This document shows positions 7,971 to 17,073 of a stretch of 64,000 bases of DNA, piece after piece. A program made the translations under genes and the position numbers. Location: the NCBI RefSeq assembly GCF_000148645.1, contig NC_014541.1, positions 3,309,139-3,373,138 of the forward strand, written 5' to 3'. Position 1 is the stretch's first letter, and each line of letters opens with the position of its first letter. Under the pieces are notes generated by a model, which had not been told where the DNA came from, made no database searches, and saw nothing but the letters and a program-made list of their open reading frames with translations. This DNA is from Ferrimonas balearica DSM 9799 (GTDB taxonomy: Bacteria; Pseudomonadota; Gammaproteobacteria; Enterobacterales; Shewanellaceae).

Positions 7971-9110
7971 GTGTCACTGCCACCGCTGTCGCTCTATATC
8001 CACATCCCCTGGTGCGAGCAGAAATGCCCCTACTGCGACTTCAACTCCCACGCCCGTAAAGGGGCGATCCCGGAGCAGGAGTACATCGCAGCACTGCTGG
8101 CGGATCTGGACCGGGATCTGGCCCTGGCCCAGGGCCGGATGCTGACCAGCATCTTTATCGGCGGTGGCACCCCTTCGTTGATCTCCCCGGCAGGCATCGC
8201 CAGCCTGCTGAGCGGGGTGGCCGAACGGCTGCCCTTCGCGCCGCAGTGTGAAGTCACCATGGAAGCCAATCCCGGCACCCTGGAAGCCGACCGATTCCGT
8301 CCCTACCGCGAGGCGGGGGTTAACCGGCTGTCGGTGGGGGTACAGAGCTTCCAGCAGGACAAACTGCTGATCCTCGGCCGCATCCACGGCGCCGAGGAGG
8401 CCCGACGCGCCGCCAACGAAGCCCGCAAAGCGGGTTTTGAACGCTTTAACCTCGACCTGATGCACACCCTGCCCGGCCAGAGCGTCACCGACGCCCTGTA
8501 CGATCTGGAGCAGGCCATCGCGCTGAAACCGCCGCACCTGTCCTGGTACCAGCTCACCATTGAGCCCAATACCCAGTTCGCTTCCAAGCCGCCGGAACTG
8601 CCCGATGACGACACCCAGTGGGCCATCTTCGAGCAGGGCAAAGCGATGCTGGAAGCCGCCGGTTACCGCCAGTACGAGATCTCCGCCTGGGCCCAGCCCG
8701 GCTACCAGTGTGAACACAACCTCAACTACTGGCGCTTTGGCGACTACCTGGGCATCGGCTGTGGTGCCCACGGCAAGATCACCCAACCGGACGGAACCCT
8801 GCTGCGTACCGTCAAGGTCAAGCATCCCAAGGGTTACCTGGAGCCAGGCCGTGACCCGATGGCCGAGCAGTACAGCGTCGAGCGGGAAGACCAGGCGCTG
8901 GAGTACTACATGAACCGGCTGCGACTGATGGAGCCGATGCCCCTGAGCGAGCTGTCAGAGCGCACCCAACTCACGCCGGACGACGTGGCCAAGCCACTGA
9001 ACTGGGCCCTGCAGCGTGGCCTGATTGAGCGGGATAACCAGCAGATGCAGTTGACCGAGCAGGGTCACCGCTTTCTGAACGAGCTTTTGGCGCAGTTCCT
9101 GCCGGATTAA
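7971..9110 (+). CDS. hemW: Radical SAM heme chaperone HemW
   Basis: A 379-residue radical SAM protein related to HemN but acting as a heme chaperone that delivers heme to respiratory enzymes. The iron-sulfur motif is CEQKCPYC (C15, C19, C22), followed by FNSH rather than the HemN-type sequence, then IFIGGGTPSL, EANPGTLE, GVNRLSVGVQSFQ and NLDLMHTLPGQ. The GTG start directly abuts the rdgB stop. A C-terminal HemN domain with LMEPMPLSEL is present. It closes the yggS-hemW run; 93 bp follow before the next gene with no obvious terminator. Confidence 0.95.
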   Translation: MSLPPLSLYIHIPWCEQKCPYCDFNSHARKGAIPEQEYIAALLADLDRDLALAQGRMLTSIFIGGGTPSLISPAGIASLLSGVAERLPFAPQCEVTMEANPGTLEADRFRPYREAGVNRLSVGVQSFQQDKLLILGRIHGAEEARRAANEARKAGFERFNLDLMHTLPGQSVTDALYDLEQAIALKPPHLSWYQLTIEPNTQFASKPPELPDDDTQWAIFEQGKAMLEAAGYRQYEISAWAQPGYQCEHNLNYWRFGDYLGIGCGAHGKITQPDGTLLRTVKVKHPKGYLEPGRDPMAEQYSVEREDQALEYYMNRLRLMEPMPLSELSERTQLTPDDVAKPLNWALQRGLIERDNQQMQLTEQGHRFLNELLAQFLPD

Positions 9111-9203
9111 CCAAATCATTAAGATCTGCTAACAGTTTCGGTTTTTTAACGGGGCAATGCGCGTGCCAGACTGGCGTCCACATCCGGACGCAAGGAGAGC
9201 CAC

Positions 9204-11048
9204 GTGAAACCCCAGTTAACCATTGCCGCCCTGTCGGTGTGTGCCGCCCTCAGCCTGGGCGGTTGCGCCCAGCAGGCCCCCACCACCACCGACAACACCC
9301 CCGCCGCCGGTCAGGTTCAGCAATCCGAATCCGCCCGGGCCAACGCCCTGTTTGAGTCCATCTTTATGGACAACGTGATGGCATCCCCCATCAGCCAAAC
9401 CTACCTTGGTATCAAGCAGGATCAGGACAAGTGGGATGAGTTCAGCGAAGCGGACTATGCCGAGGGACTGGCACGCAACCAGCGCCATCTGGCACAACTG
9501 AACGGCATCGACGCCGACCAGCTCGACCCTCAGACCCGGCTGAGCTACCGACTGATGAAACAGCGCCTGGAGCAATCCATCGCGGACCATCAGTGGCGCC
9601 ACTACAACTACCCGATCAACCAGATGTACGGTTATCAGTCGACCACTGCCTCGTTCCTGATCAACCAGCACCGCATCAACGATGAAACCGATGCCCGTGC
9701 CTACATCAGCCGTCTCAATGGCATCGAGCGCCGTTTCGACCAGGTGATTGAACAGCTCAAGCTGCGCGAGGCCAAGGGCATCGTGGCGCCGCGCTTTGTT
9801 TTCCCGTACGCCATCAGCGACAGCCAGAACATTCTGTCCGGCGCCCCCTTTGATGACGGCGCAGACAGCACCCTGCTGGCCGACTTTAAAGCCAAGATCG
9901 CCCCCCTGCCCCTGACTGATGCAGAGAAAGCCAGCCTTACCGCCGATGCCGAAGCGGCCCTGACCGGTTCTGTAGCCAACGGCTACGGCAAGCTGATCAG
10001 CTTCCTTGAGGGCCAGTATGAGCGTGCCCGCGAGGACGCCGGGGCGTGGAAATTCCCCGACGGTGAGCGGTTCTACAACAACGCCCTGGCCCGCACCACC
10101 ACCACCGATTTCAGTGCCGCCACCATTCACCAGATGGGCGTGGACGACGTTGCCCGTATCCATGATGAGATGCGCGCCATTATGGCGCGGGTGGGCTTTG
10201 AGGGAGACCTGCAGGCGTTCTTCGCCTTTATGCGCACCGACAGCCAGTTCTATCTGGACAACGACGACGCAGGCCGCGCCGCTTACCTGGGGCAGGCTGA
10301 GCGCTATATCGGTGATATGAATGAGCGACTGGACGAGGTGTTCGGCGTGAAGCCCAAGGCACCACTGGTGGTGAAGAAGGTGGAAGCGTTCCGCGAAAAG
10401 TCCGCCGGTAAGGCGTTTTACCAGCAACCCTCTCCGGATGGCAGTCGCCCGGGCTTCTTCTACGCCAACCTCTATGACATGAGCCACATGCCCACCTATC
10501 AGCTGGAGGCGCTGGCCTTCCACGAAGGGATCCCGGGCCACCATATGCAGATCGCCATCGCTCAGGAGCTGGAAGGGCTGCCCAAGTTCCGCCGTTTTGG
10601 TGGCTACACCGCGTACATCGAAGGCTGGGGCCTTTACTCCGAATACCTGCCCAAAGAGATGGGTTTCTATGAAGACCCCTACAGCGACTTTGGCCGTCTG
10701 GCGATGGAGCTGTGGCGCGCCTGCCGCCTGGTGGTGGACACCGGCATTCACGCCAAAGGCTGGACCCGCGAACAAGCGATCGATTACCTCGCCCACAACA
10801 CCCCGAATCCCCAGGGTGACGTGGTGAAAGCGATTGAGCGTTACATCGTGATGCCGTCCCAGGCCACCGCTTACAAAGTCGGCATGATGCGATTGCTGGA
10901 GTTGCGCAGCCAGGCACAGGGCGAGTTGGGTGAACAGTTTGACCTGCGTGGCTTCCACGACGTGGTGCTGGCCAATGGTCCGCTGCCGCTGAATGTGTTG
11001 GGTGAGCAGGTGAATCAGTGGGTGGAGTCGGAGAAAGTCCGGTTGTAA
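9204..11048 (+). CDS. DUF885 family lipoprotein, putative metallopeptidase
   Basis: A 614-residue envelope lipoprotein. The GTG start at 9204 follows AAGGAG, and the leader ends in lipobox LGGC (Cys21), then a Thr/Pro-rich linker. The DUF885 body contains FHEGIPGHHMQIAIAQE near residue 440, a zinc-protease-like HExxxxH arrangement, and YIEGWGLYSEYLPKEMGFY, which is typical of the family. DUF885 proteins are thought to be metallopeptidases related to M32/M2-type folds, but substrates are not established. Asp at the +2 site is absent (Ala-Gln), so outer-membrane sorting is expected. A strong terminator follows at 11072. Confidence 0.9.
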   Translation: MKPQLTIAALSVCAALSLGGCAQQAPTTTDNTPAAGQVQQSESARANALFESIFMDNVMASPISQTYLGIKQDQDKWDEFSEADYAEGLARNQRHLAQLNGIDADQLDPQTRLSYRLMKQRLEQSIADHQWRHYNYPINQMYGYQSTTASFLINQHRINDETDARAYISRLNGIERRFDQVIEQLKLREAKGIVAPRFVFPYAISDSQNILSGAPFDDGADSTLLADFKAKIAPLPLTDAEKASLTADAEAALTGSVANGYGKLISFLEGQYERAREDAGAWKFPDGERFYNNALARTTTTDFSAATIHQMGVDDVARIHDEMRAIMARVGFEGDLQAFFAFMRTDSQFYLDNDDAGRAAYLGQAERYIGDMNERLDEVFGVKPKAPLVVKKVEAFREKSAGKAFYQQPSPDGSRPGFFYANLYDMSHMPTYQLEALAFHEGIPGHHMQIAIAQELEGLPKFRRFGGYTAYIEGWGLYSEYLPKEMGFYEDPYSDFGRLAMELWRACRLVVDTGIHAKGWTREQAIDYLAHNTPNPQGDVVKAIERYIVMPSQATAYKVGMMRLLELRSQAQGELGEQFDLRGFHDVVLANGPLPLNVLGEQVNQWVESEKVRL

Positions 11049-11071
11049 CTCCCCCGGCAACGGAAAGAAAA

Positions 11072-11100
11072 AGGAGGCCATAAAGGCCTCCTATTTTTTT
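11072..11100 (+). terminator. Rho-independent terminator of the DUF885 gene
   Basis: Stem AGGAGGCC (11072-11079) pairs with GGCCTCCT (11085-11092) around ATAAA, followed by ATTTTTTT. It stands 23 bp after the DUF885 stop. Confidence 0.88.
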
Positions 11101-11201
11101 ATTTTGTTGGGCGTATTTGTTTTTCTGCCGCGGCCCATCGCCAGCTACCACTCCAAAGCTATGCTGCTTTTTGTAGGGTACGGAGGGTGATCCTTGCTTT
11201 T

Positions 11202-11362
11202 AAAAAAGGCCCCGGATCCGACCGGGGCATAAAAGTCCAGATGATGGATCCTAACAATCCGTCAGAGGCATCACGCGAGGTGTAATGCCTCCGATCAAAC
11301 GTTACTGACTACTCGAACACTCCAGAGGGGTCATTCCAGAGCCTATCCAGTGACGTTTGATG
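11202..11362 (-). ncRNA. Candidate small regulatory RNA, about 160 nt
   Basis: No gene lies between 11101 and 11549, yet the minus strand holds a complete small transcription unit. There is a sigma70-type promoter at 11369-11396, then three ordered hairpins. The first is a long closing stem (11348-11361 with 11294-11307; 13 of 14 pairs, one A-C mismatch). The second is a 7-bp stem with a 3-bp cap (11265-11271 with 11285-11291). The third is a terminator, GCCCCGG/CCGGGGC, at 11209-11228 followed by CTTTTTT. The predicted 5' end falls at the base of the first stem. The RNA holds eight GGA triplets, one in the terminator loop, which recalls CsrA/RsmA-sequestering RNAs. I do not recognise it as 6S, Spot 42, SRP, RNase P or tmRNA. 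A plus-strand origin is less likely because the third hairpin lacks a T-run in that direction. Confidence 0.55.
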
Positions 11363-11368
11363 GGGGCC

Positions 11369-11396
11369 ATTCTAGGGAGAATTTTGATGCTGACAA
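11369..11396 (-). promoter_or_regulatory. Promoter of the candidate small RNA, with an upstream palindrome
   Basis: On the minus strand TTGTCA (11391-11396) and TAGAAT (11369-11374) are 16 bp apart, which predicts a start near 11362. An exact inverted repeat ATGTTG-N6-CAACAT lies at 11404-11421, about -42 to -59. That is an activator position, and the 6-6-6 layout resembles GacA/UvrY-type boxes, though the sequence does not match TGTAAG-N6-CTTACA. Confidence 0.55.
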
Positions 11397-11444
11397 GCGC
11401 AAGATGTTGCGCCATCAACATTTTTATAACTCAGAAGGATATCA

Positions 11445-11473
11445 ATCGTGCACCTGAGTGCTCGATTTTTTTC
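11445..11473 (+). terminator. Plus-strand terminator without an assigned gene
   Basis: ATCG-T-GCAC / GTGC-T-CGAT (11445-11466, loop CTGA) is followed by seven T residues. It faces the plus strand and would stop any transcript crossing the 11.1-11.4 kb gap. No plus-strand gene precedes it after the terminator at 11072, so its client is unknown. Confidence 0.6.
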
Positions 11474-11549
11474 TTAATAATCAATAAACAACATTATTTG
11501 GCGCACATTTTATACAGACACTGTTCTCCTGACAGAACAATGATTTCTC

Positions 11550-12491
11550 TCACTCATGATTATGACGAGAGGATGTCAGCGCCCTATCCCAGGGAGTGGG
11601 GTCACGGAAATGCCCCCGTACAAAGTCGATAAACGCCCGCACCTTGGGCGCGAGGTTCTTTCGTCTGGGGTAAACCGCCTGCAGTGCCAGTGGATGAGTC
11701 AGCTTCCAGTCCGGCAACAGCTCAATCAGTTCGCCCTTGGCCAGCTCATCCTCCAGCAGGTAGGTGGCCAGATAGACCACACCGAGCCCGCGCTTAGCCG
11801 CATCCTTCAGTGCCGGTGCATCGTCCACCCGATAGTTGCCCTTCACCCGGATTTCGCAGGTCTCCTCACCGCGGGCAAACTCCCAGGCGCCGTGCTCATA
11901 CCACTCGCTTTTGTAGACCAGGCAGTTATGTTCAGCCAGCGCTGCCGGATGATAGGGCACGCCACGTCGGGCCAGGTAATCCGGTGAGGCCACCAGGATA
12001 AAGCGACAGTTCATCAGGGGGCGTGCCACCATGCCCAGCGGCAGTTGCTCAGACATGGTCAGCAGAAGGTCGAGTCCTTCCGCCACCACGTCCACTTTGT
12101 GATCGAGGAAACTCAGCTCCAGCTCCAGCGCCGGGTGCTGCTCCATAAAGGCGGGGATCAACGGCATCAGGTGCATGGAGCCGAATGCCTGGGTGATACC
12201 CACCCGCAGTACCCCGCGGATCTCCTGTTGCAGGGCCTGCACCCCGGCGACCGCCTGGTCCAGATCCTTCAGGATCCCCTCGCCGTGTTCATAGAGCAGT
12301 TCACCGCTCTCGGTCAGACTGAGTGAACGGGTGGTGCGCTGAACCAGCTGCACCCCGAGTTGCTGCTCAAGAAAGCTGACATGACTGCTCACCTTGGATT
12401 TGGAGATCCCCAGTTTTCGCGCCGCAGCGGAAAACCCCTGGGCCCGTACCACATGGGTAAAGATCACGATAGGTTCGAGCAGTTCGCGCAT
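11550..12491 (-). CDS. LysR family transcriptional regulator
   Basis: A 313-residue LysR-type regulator with the winged HTH at residues 5-65 (FSAAARKLGISKSKVSSHVSFLEQQLG in part) and a substrate-binding domain from about 90. The shape of the effector domain (GVLRVGITQAFGSMHLMPLIPAF, EGLDLLLTMSEQLPLGMVARPL) places it in the CrgA/AaeR-like group, whose members often respond to aromatic or organic compounds. It lies alone: the upstream gene on the same strand ends in its own terminator at 12524-12555 and no target gene is divergent. Its effector cannot be inferred. Confidence 0.92.
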   Translation of the reverse strand: MRELLEPIVIFTHVVRAQGFSAAARKLGISKSKVSSHVSFLEQQLGVQLVQRTTRSLSLTESGELLYEHGEGILKDLDQAVAGVQALQQEIRGVLRVGITQAFGSMHLMPLIPAFMEQHPALELELSFLDHKVDVVAEGLDLLLTMSEQLPLGMVARPLMNCRFILVASPDYLARRGVPYHPAALAEHNCLVYKSEWYEHGAWEFARGEETCEIRVKGNYRVDDAPALKDAAKRGLGVVYLATYLLEDELAKGELIELLPDWKLTHPLALQAVYPRRKNLAPKVRAFIDFVRGHFRDPTPWDRALTSSRHNHE

Positions 12492-12523
12492 TCGCGCTCT
12501 CCTTACAACAGCTTGTTCTGGAC

Positions 12524-12555
12524 GAAAAAAAAGCGACGATATCGCTATCGTCGCT
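12524..12555 (-). terminator. Rho-independent terminator downstream of the DUF2884 gene
   Basis: Minus-strand stem AGCGACGAT/ATCGTCGCT (12532-12555, loop AGCGAT) is followed by a run of T (12524-12531). It overlaps the region just upstream of the LysR start and separates the two genes. Confidence 0.88.
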
Positions 12556-12577
12556 ATTGTAGCGCCTTTGCCCTGAA

Positions 12578-13393
12578 TCAGCGCAACATGGCCAGCTCCG
12601 GATCGCCCTGAACCACCAGGTCAAACTCCGCCAGTTGCGGGATCTGGCGCTGCATCTTCTGCTCCAGCAGGTCCAGCTGCTGCCATTCGCTACACATGGC
12701 GTTAGCCCGTTGCTCCAGCGCGGTTGCCTGGGCTTCCATCTCGGTTTCGATGCGCTCGCCCATCCGCTCCATGCGGGTGCCAAAATCTTCCATGCGCTGC
12801 TCAAAGTCGCCGCTGTCGCCCTCGCTCATCGCCTGTCCCAGCGCCATCAACATGCCGCCCATGGAGGCGGAGATCACCGACTCAATCTCGGTTTCCAGGG
12901 TTTGATCCAGCTCATCACTGAAGTTGTCCATGGCGTTGGCAGAGAGGCGAATGCCGCCATTCTCGGTGCGCATGCTGGCGTTCACCTTATCCTGGATCCG
13001 CGCCATCACATCGGTGCCCTGGCTGGGGTCGAGGCCGAAGTCAGACAACTCGGTAAATACCGTGTCCAATGCGGTGCCCGCCAGCATCAGGGCATCATTG
13101 ACCAACTCCACAACCTTGGGCAGCTGACGCTCCATCTCGGCATGATAATCCCGCACCAGAGTGCGCTGGCTGGCGTCCAGATCAACGCTTTTACCCCGTA
13201 CCCAAAGCTGGTCTCCCTGGATCCGGTAGAGACTCTCTCCGGCGTCGCTAACCTCGAGGGAATCCCGCTCCAGCTCGATGTCATAACTCAGTGACAGCTC
13301 ACACTCGTCGCCAAAGTTGAATTGGGAGGGTTCCGCGGCCGCGCCAAATCCGAACAGAGCCAAAGCCAGCATCACGCTACGTGCAATCATCAT
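12578..13393 (-). CDS. DUF2884 (YggN-type) exported protein
   Basis: A 271-residue periplasmic protein with signal peptide MMIARSVMLALALFGFGAAA. The mature part fits the YggN/DUF2884 family: FNFGDECELSLSYDIEL at the start, a helical middle section, and a Glu/Met/Arg-rich coiled-coil-like segment (MERMGERIETEMEAQATALEQRA in part) near the C-terminus. Function is unknown. A second ATG one codon in would be equivalent. It is monocistronic, bounded by its own terminator on one side and by the glsB terminator region on the other. Confidence 0.82.
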   Translation of the reverse strand: MMIARSVMLALALFGFGAAAEPSQFNFGDECELSLSYDIELERDSLEVSDAGESLYRIQGDQLWVRGKSVDLDASQRTLVRDYHAEMERQLPKVVELVNDALMLAGTALDTVFTELSDFGLDPSQGTDVMARIQDKVNASMRTENGGIRLSANAMDNFSDELDQTLETEIESVISASMGGMLMALGQAMSEGDSGDFEQRMEDFGTRMERMGERIETEMEAQATALEQRANAMCSEWQQLDLLEQKMQRQIPQLAEFDLVVQGDPELAMLR

Positions 13394-13496
13394 GGTGTCC
13401 TTTTCCAGTGTCTTGTCAGTCTAGGCAGTATGCCAAGACCGGGCCAATCCGCTGGCCTCTCCCAAACCTAACACTAAGCAAATGAATTTAAAGCAA

Positions 13497-13528
13497 TAAA
13501 AAACGCCACTCCAAAATGGGGTGGCGTT
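13497..13528 (-). terminator. Rho-independent terminator of glsB
   Basis: On the minus strand AACGCCACCCC pairs with GGAGTGGCGTT around ATTTT (13502-13528), followed by TTTTTATTG. It lies 29 bp past the glutaminase stop. Confidence 0.85.
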
Positions 13529-13556
13529 CTTAACCTGAGCCGGTTGGCGAATTTCA

Positions 13557-14474
13557 CTAAAAAATAGAGCGTCCTAGCCGCTTGGCCAGCAGTTCCAGCG
13601 CCGCCGTTCCCGCATGGGAGTTACCGCTGTCGTCCAGTTCAGGCGACCAGACACAGAGGCTCATCTCCCCCGGCACCACGGCAATGATGCCGCCGCCAAC
13701 GCCGGATTTGCCCGGCATCCCCACCCGGTAAGCGAACTCACCGGCCCCATCATAGAGTCCGGAGGTGGCCAGCAGGGCGTTGATCTGGCGGGTCTGACGC
13801 TCAGACACCAGTCGCCGTCCCCCCAAAGTCACCCCCTGATTGCAGAGGAAATAGGCGGCTTTGGCCAGATCAGCGCAACTCATGCGGATGGCGCAATGGG
13901 AGAAGTAGGTTTGCAGCACCTGATCGACGTCGTTGTGGAAGTTACCAAAGGACTTCATCAGGTAGGCGATCGCCGCATTGCGGGCCGAGTGCTGGTACTC
14001 CGACGCCGCCACCACCTTATCGGAGATCAGGTGGGCATTGCCGGAGAGGTCACGCATCAGTTCCAGCAAGCGCTGGCGAGGTGCACTGAGGCGACTCTCC
14101 AGCATATCGCTGATCACCAGCGCACCGGCATTGATAAAGGGGTTACGCGGTACCCCCTTTTCAAACTCCAGCTGCACCAGGGAGTTGAAGGGATTGCCTG
14201 AAGGCTCCTTCCCTACCCGTTGCCAGAGCTCCTCCTCGCTGTAGAGCATCATCGCCTGCATCAGTGCAAACACCTTGGAGATACTCTGGATGGAGAAGGG
14301 TTCGTGCCAGTCACCGGCGCCGATTACCCCACCCTCAGCACTGCAAACGGCGATGCCCAGCTTATCGCTGGGCACCTCTGCAAGAGCGGGAATGTAATCG
14401 GCGACCTTGCCCTCGCCGAGCAGCGGCCGGACTTCGTCCAGCACGCTCTCCAGCAGCGCTTTATCCGGCAGCAC
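13557..14474 (-). CDS. glsB: Glutaminase B
   Basis: A 305-residue beta-lactamase-fold glutaminase that converts L-glutamine to glutamate and ammonia. Active-site Ser-x-x-Lys is in [11 protein letters not shown]; other marks are [31 protein letters not shown] in part, GVTLGGRR and the [14 protein letters not shown] lid. Size matches E. coli GlsB (308). It is preceded by yggL six bases upstream, so the two share a transcript. YbaS/YneH paralogy cannot be resolved by eye, but the chromosomal type without extra domains fits glsB. Confidence 0.95.
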   Translation of the reverse strand: MLPDKALLESVLDEVRPLLGEGKVADYIPALAEVPSDKLGIAVCSAEGGVIGAGDWHEPFSIQSISKVFALMQAMMLYSEEELWQRVGKEPSGNPFNSLVQLEFEKGVPRNPFINAGALVISDMLESRLSAPRQRLLELMRDLSGNAHLISDKVVAASEYQHSARNAAIAYLMKSFGNFHNDVDQVLQTYFSHCAIRMSCADLAKAAYFLCNQGVTLGGRRLVSERQTRQINALLATSGLYDGAGEFAYRVGMPGKSGVGGGIIAVVPGEMSLCVWSPELDDSGNSHAGTAALELLAKRLGRSIF

Positions 14475-14480
14475 GCAGGA

Positions 14481-14819
14481 TTAGCCCCACCACAGGTCAA
14501 ACAGTTCGCTGACCTTCAGCTCGGAAACCGGCTGCTTGGCGAAGAAGGCTTCCACCGCAGCGCGGTGCTCTTCGGTGCACTTACCCAGTTTCTGGGTGCA
14601 CACCAGGCCTTCCCAGGCTTTGTGGCCTTCGCCGGAGAAGCCCAGTTGGTTCGGCTCAATCACCTCGTCGATAAACTGGTCGACAATGGCGTCGATCTGT
14701 TCTTCGCTGACATCGGCGTTGAATACCCAGGCCACATCAAAGCCCAGCTCCTGGAACTCATCGGTACGCAGTTTCTTGCGCAGGCGGGCATTGCGTTTGG
14801 CTTGCAGCTTAACGGCCAT
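14481..14819 (-). CDS. yggL: YggL family 50S ribosome-associated protein
   Basis: A 112-residue DUF469 protein. E. coli YggL binds the 50S subunit. The N-terminal basic helix RNARLRKKLRTDEFQELGF (in part), then FDVAWVF and the C-terminal segment ending in SELFDLWWG fit the family. It lies ten bases downstream of trmB and six before glsB in the order trmB-yggL-glsB seen across Shewanella and enterics. No signal peptide. Function in translation or ribosome maturation is inferred from the family. Confidence 0.92.
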   Translation of the reverse strand: MAVKLQAKRNARLRKKLRTDEFQELGFDVAWVFNADVSEEQIDAIVDQFIDEVIEPNQLGFSGEGHKAWEGLVCTQKLGKCTEEHRAAVEAFFAKQPVSELKVSELFDLWWG

Positions 14820-14829
14820 CAGGCACTCC

Positions 14830-15546
14830 TTAGTTCACACGACGGTAAATCAGGTCCCAGACGCCGTGACCCAGGCGGTGACCGCGGGCCTCGAACTTGG
14901 TCAGGGGACGGAAATCCGGACGGGGCACGAAATTGCCCTCGGTGGCGGTGTTTTCAAAACCCGCCGCCGCGTTCATCTCTTCCACCATGTGCTCGGCATA
15001 GTGCTCCCAGTCGGTGGCCATGTGGTACAGGCCGCCCATCTTGAGCTTCTGGCGCACGGAAGCGATGAACTCTTCCTTTACGATACGACGTTTGTGGTGA
15101 CGCTTTTTGTGCCACGGATCAGGGAAATAGAGTTGCACCCGGTCCAGGCTGGCATCCGGGATGCAATCCGCCAGGATCTCCACCGCATCGTGTTGGTACA
15201 GACGCAGGTTGGTGACACCCAGCTCCTCGGCGTACATCAGGCAGGCGCCCACACCCGGGCCATGCACTTCGATGCCGATAAAGTTCTTTTCCGGCTCCGC
15301 TTTGGCCATCTCCACCAGGGATTTGCCCATGCCAAAACCGATCTCCAGCACTACCGGCGCTTCACTGCCGAACACTTCGGCCAGATCGATGAGGCCCTGC
15401 TCGTGGGTCAGACCCATGGTAGGCCAATACTGCTCCATGGCGCGGGACTGGCCTTTGGTCATACGGCCTTCGCGCTTGACGAAGGAGCGGATCTTGCGCT
15501 GGCGCAGCTCCTCGACCGGCTGCGTCGGCTTTTGCTCGTCACTCAT
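14830..15546 (-). CDS. trmB: tRNA (guanosine(46)-N7)-methyltransferase
   Basis: SAM-dependent enzyme that makes m7G46 in the variable loop of tRNAs. The ATG at 15546 ([10 protein letters not shown]) gives 238 residues, matching E. coli TrmB at 239; a longer frame upstream lacks a plausible start. Class I methyltransferase motif: [17 protein letters not shown]; also [20 protein letters not shown] and the C-terminal [17 protein letters not shown] in part. GAGAAG lies upstream. It is divergent from mutY across 80 bp, a conserved arrangement, and heads trmB-yggL-glsB. Confidence 0.96.
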   Translation of the reverse strand: MSDEQKPTQPVEELRQRKIRSFVKREGRMTKGQSRAMEQYWPTMGLTHEQGLIDLAEVFGSEAPVVLEIGFGMGKSLVEMAKAEPEKNFIGIEVHGPGVGACLMYAEELGVTNLRLYQHDAVEILADCIPDASLDRVQLYFPDPWHKKRHHKRRIVKEEFIASVRQKLKMGGLYHMATDWEHYAEHMVEEMNAAAGFENTATEGNFVPRPDFRPLTKFEARGHRLGHGVWDLIYRRVN

Positions 15547-15626
15547 CTGGATCTTCTCGCTCTGTGGACCGGACGCTACACTGGGCGCCCCGAAAAACGC
15601 GTGATTGTATTTTAGGTTGCTCACTG

Positions 15627-16682
15627 ATGGAAGCGAACACCGGAAGCTTTGCCAAGCGAATGCTGGATTGGTATCAACAGTATGGCCGCAAAGACCTGCC
15701 CTGGCAGCAGAACCGCACCCCTTACCGGGTGTGGCTGTCGGAGATTATGCTGCAGCAAACTCAGGTCACCACGGTGATCCCTTACTACCTGAAGTTTACC
15801 GAGCGCTTCCCCACCCTCATCGATCTGGCCAACGCCGAAGATGACGAAGTGATGCACCTGTGGACCGGCCTCGGCTACTACGCCCGCGCCCGCAACCTGC
15901 TCAAAGCCGCCCGCCAGGTTCGCGACCAGCACAACGGCGAGTTTCCCACCCAGATTGACCAGGTGATGGCGCTGCCCGGTATTGGCCGCTCCACCGCCGG
16001 TGCCATTCTCAGCCTCTCCCTGGACCAGCCCCACCCCATCCTCGATGGCAACGTAAAGCGGGTGCTGGCCCGTCACCAGGCCATTGAGGGCTGGCCGGGC
16101 AACAAAGCGGTGGAGAACCAGCTGTGGGACCTCACCACCACCCTGACCCCGGCGCAGCAGGTCCAGCCCTATAACCAGGCGATGATGGATCTGGGCGCCA
16201 GCCACTGCAGCCGCAGCAAACCCAACTGCCCGGCGTGCCCGGTCAATGACGACTGCCGGGCTTACGCCCAGGGCCGACAAGCCGATTACCCGGGCAAGAA
16301 GCCGAAAAAGGAGAAGCCGGTAAAAGCCTGCTTCCTGTTACTGCTGCGCCATCAGGACGAGGTGTATCTGGAGAAGCGCCCCGGTGCCGGCATCTGGGGC
16401 GGACTGTGGTGTCCGCCTCAATACAACGACAAGGCCAGCCTCGACCACGCCCTGCTGCCGCTGAAGGCCCAGCAGGCCCCGCAGATGCTGACGCCGTTCC
16501 GCCACACCTTCAGCCACTACCACCTGGACATTCAGCCGGTGCTGGTACAGCTGAGCGCACCACTGTCGCAGGTCGCGGAACATCCGGGCCAGTGGTTTGC
16601 CCTCGGTGCCGACAACCGCATCGGTCTGGCAGCCCCCACCGAGCGCCTGCTGGCCGAACTGCAAAACCAATACCCACAATGA
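15627..16682 (+). CDS. mutY: Adenine DNA glycosylase MutY
   Basis: Removes adenine mispaired with 8-oxoguanine. 351 residues, equal to the E. coli enzyme (350), starting at the ATG at 15627. Catalytic Glu39 is in [12 protein letters not shown] and Asp140 in [10 protein letters not shown]; the helix-hairpin-helix is [12 protein letters not shown] (116-127). The 4Fe-4S ligands are Cys194, 201, 204 and 210 (C-x6-C-x2-C-x5-C). A C-terminal NUDIX-like domain recognising 8-oxoG follows. yggX, an iron-handling protein, comes 67 bp later, a functional pairing that protects the Fe-S enzyme. Confidence 0.97.
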   Translation: MEANTGSFAKRMLDWYQQYGRKDLPWQQNRTPYRVWLSEIMLQQTQVTTVIPYYLKFTERFPTLIDLANAEDDEVMHLWTGLGYYARARNLLKAARQVRDQHNGEFPTQIDQVMALPGIGRSTAGAILSLSLDQPHPILDGNVKRVLARHQAIEGWPGNKAVENQLWDLTTTLTPAQQVQPYNQAMMDLGASHCSRSKPNCPACPVNDDCRAYAQGRQADYPGKKPKKEKPVKACFLLLLRHQDEVYLEKRPGAGIWGGLWCPPQYNDKASLDHALLPLKAQQAPQMLTPFRHTFSHYHLDIQPVLVQLSAPLSQVAEHPGQWFALGADNRIGLAAPTERLLAELQNQYPQ

Positions 16683-16749
16683 CCGTGCATAGAAGGCACT
16701 GGCCACATCTGGTATAACTGCGCTGACACCTAAGTGAGGACTCCGAACC

Positions 16750-17022
16750 ATGGCACGTACCGTATTCTGCCAATACCTGAACAAAGAGGCCGAGGGCCTG
16801 GACTTTCAGCTGATCCCCGGTGAGCTGGGCAAGCGGGTGTTTGACAACATCTCCAAGGAAGCCTTCGGTCTGTGGCAGAAGAAGCAGACCATGCTGATCA
16901 ACGAGCACAAGCTCAACATGATGAACGCCGAGCACCGCAAGATGCTGGAAGAGAACATGGTGAAGTTCCTGTTCGAAGGCGAAGAGATCCACATCGAAGG
17001 CTACAAGCCGCCGGAAGCGTAA
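16750..17022 (+). CDS. yggX: Oxidative damage/Fe(2+)-trafficking protein YggX
   Basis: A 90-residue protein of the YggX family that helps protect Fe-S clusters from oxidative damage. The family-defining start [10 protein letters not shown] carries the conserved Cys7; [20 protein letters not shown] and [16 protein letters not shown] follow. The gap after mutY holds a TATAAC that could serve as its own -10 element, but cotranscription with mutY is usual. AGTGAGGAC precedes the ATG. A strong terminator follows at 17037. Confidence 0.97.
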   Translation: MARTVFCQYLNKEAEGLDFQLIPGELGKRVFDNISKEAFGLWQKKQTMLINEHKLNMMNAEHRKMLEENMVKFLFEGEEIHIEGYKPPEA

Positions 17023-17036
17023 GCCGCCTCCGCCCC

Positions 17037-17068
17037 AACGCCCTGCCCCGCAGGGCGTTGTTGTTTTC
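17037..17068 (+). terminator. Rho-independent terminator after yggX
   Basis: AACGCCCTGC (17037-17046) pairs with GCAGGGCGTT (17050-17059) around CCC, followed by GTTGTTTTC. It also lies between convergent yggX and the GDSL gene. Confidence 0.8.
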
Positions 17069-17073
17069 AGCCC

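Noticed and set aside
9216-11081. A 621-codon minus-strand frame antisense to the DUF885 gene
   Set aside because: Shadow of a biased gene; no family resemblance and no ribosome-binding site.
11173-11228. Similarity of GTAGGGTACGGAGG on the plus strand to the 5' end of Spot 42 RNA
   Set aside because: Only about 14 bases match, the downstream hairpin lacks a T-run on that strand and the polA neighbourhood is absent; likely chance.
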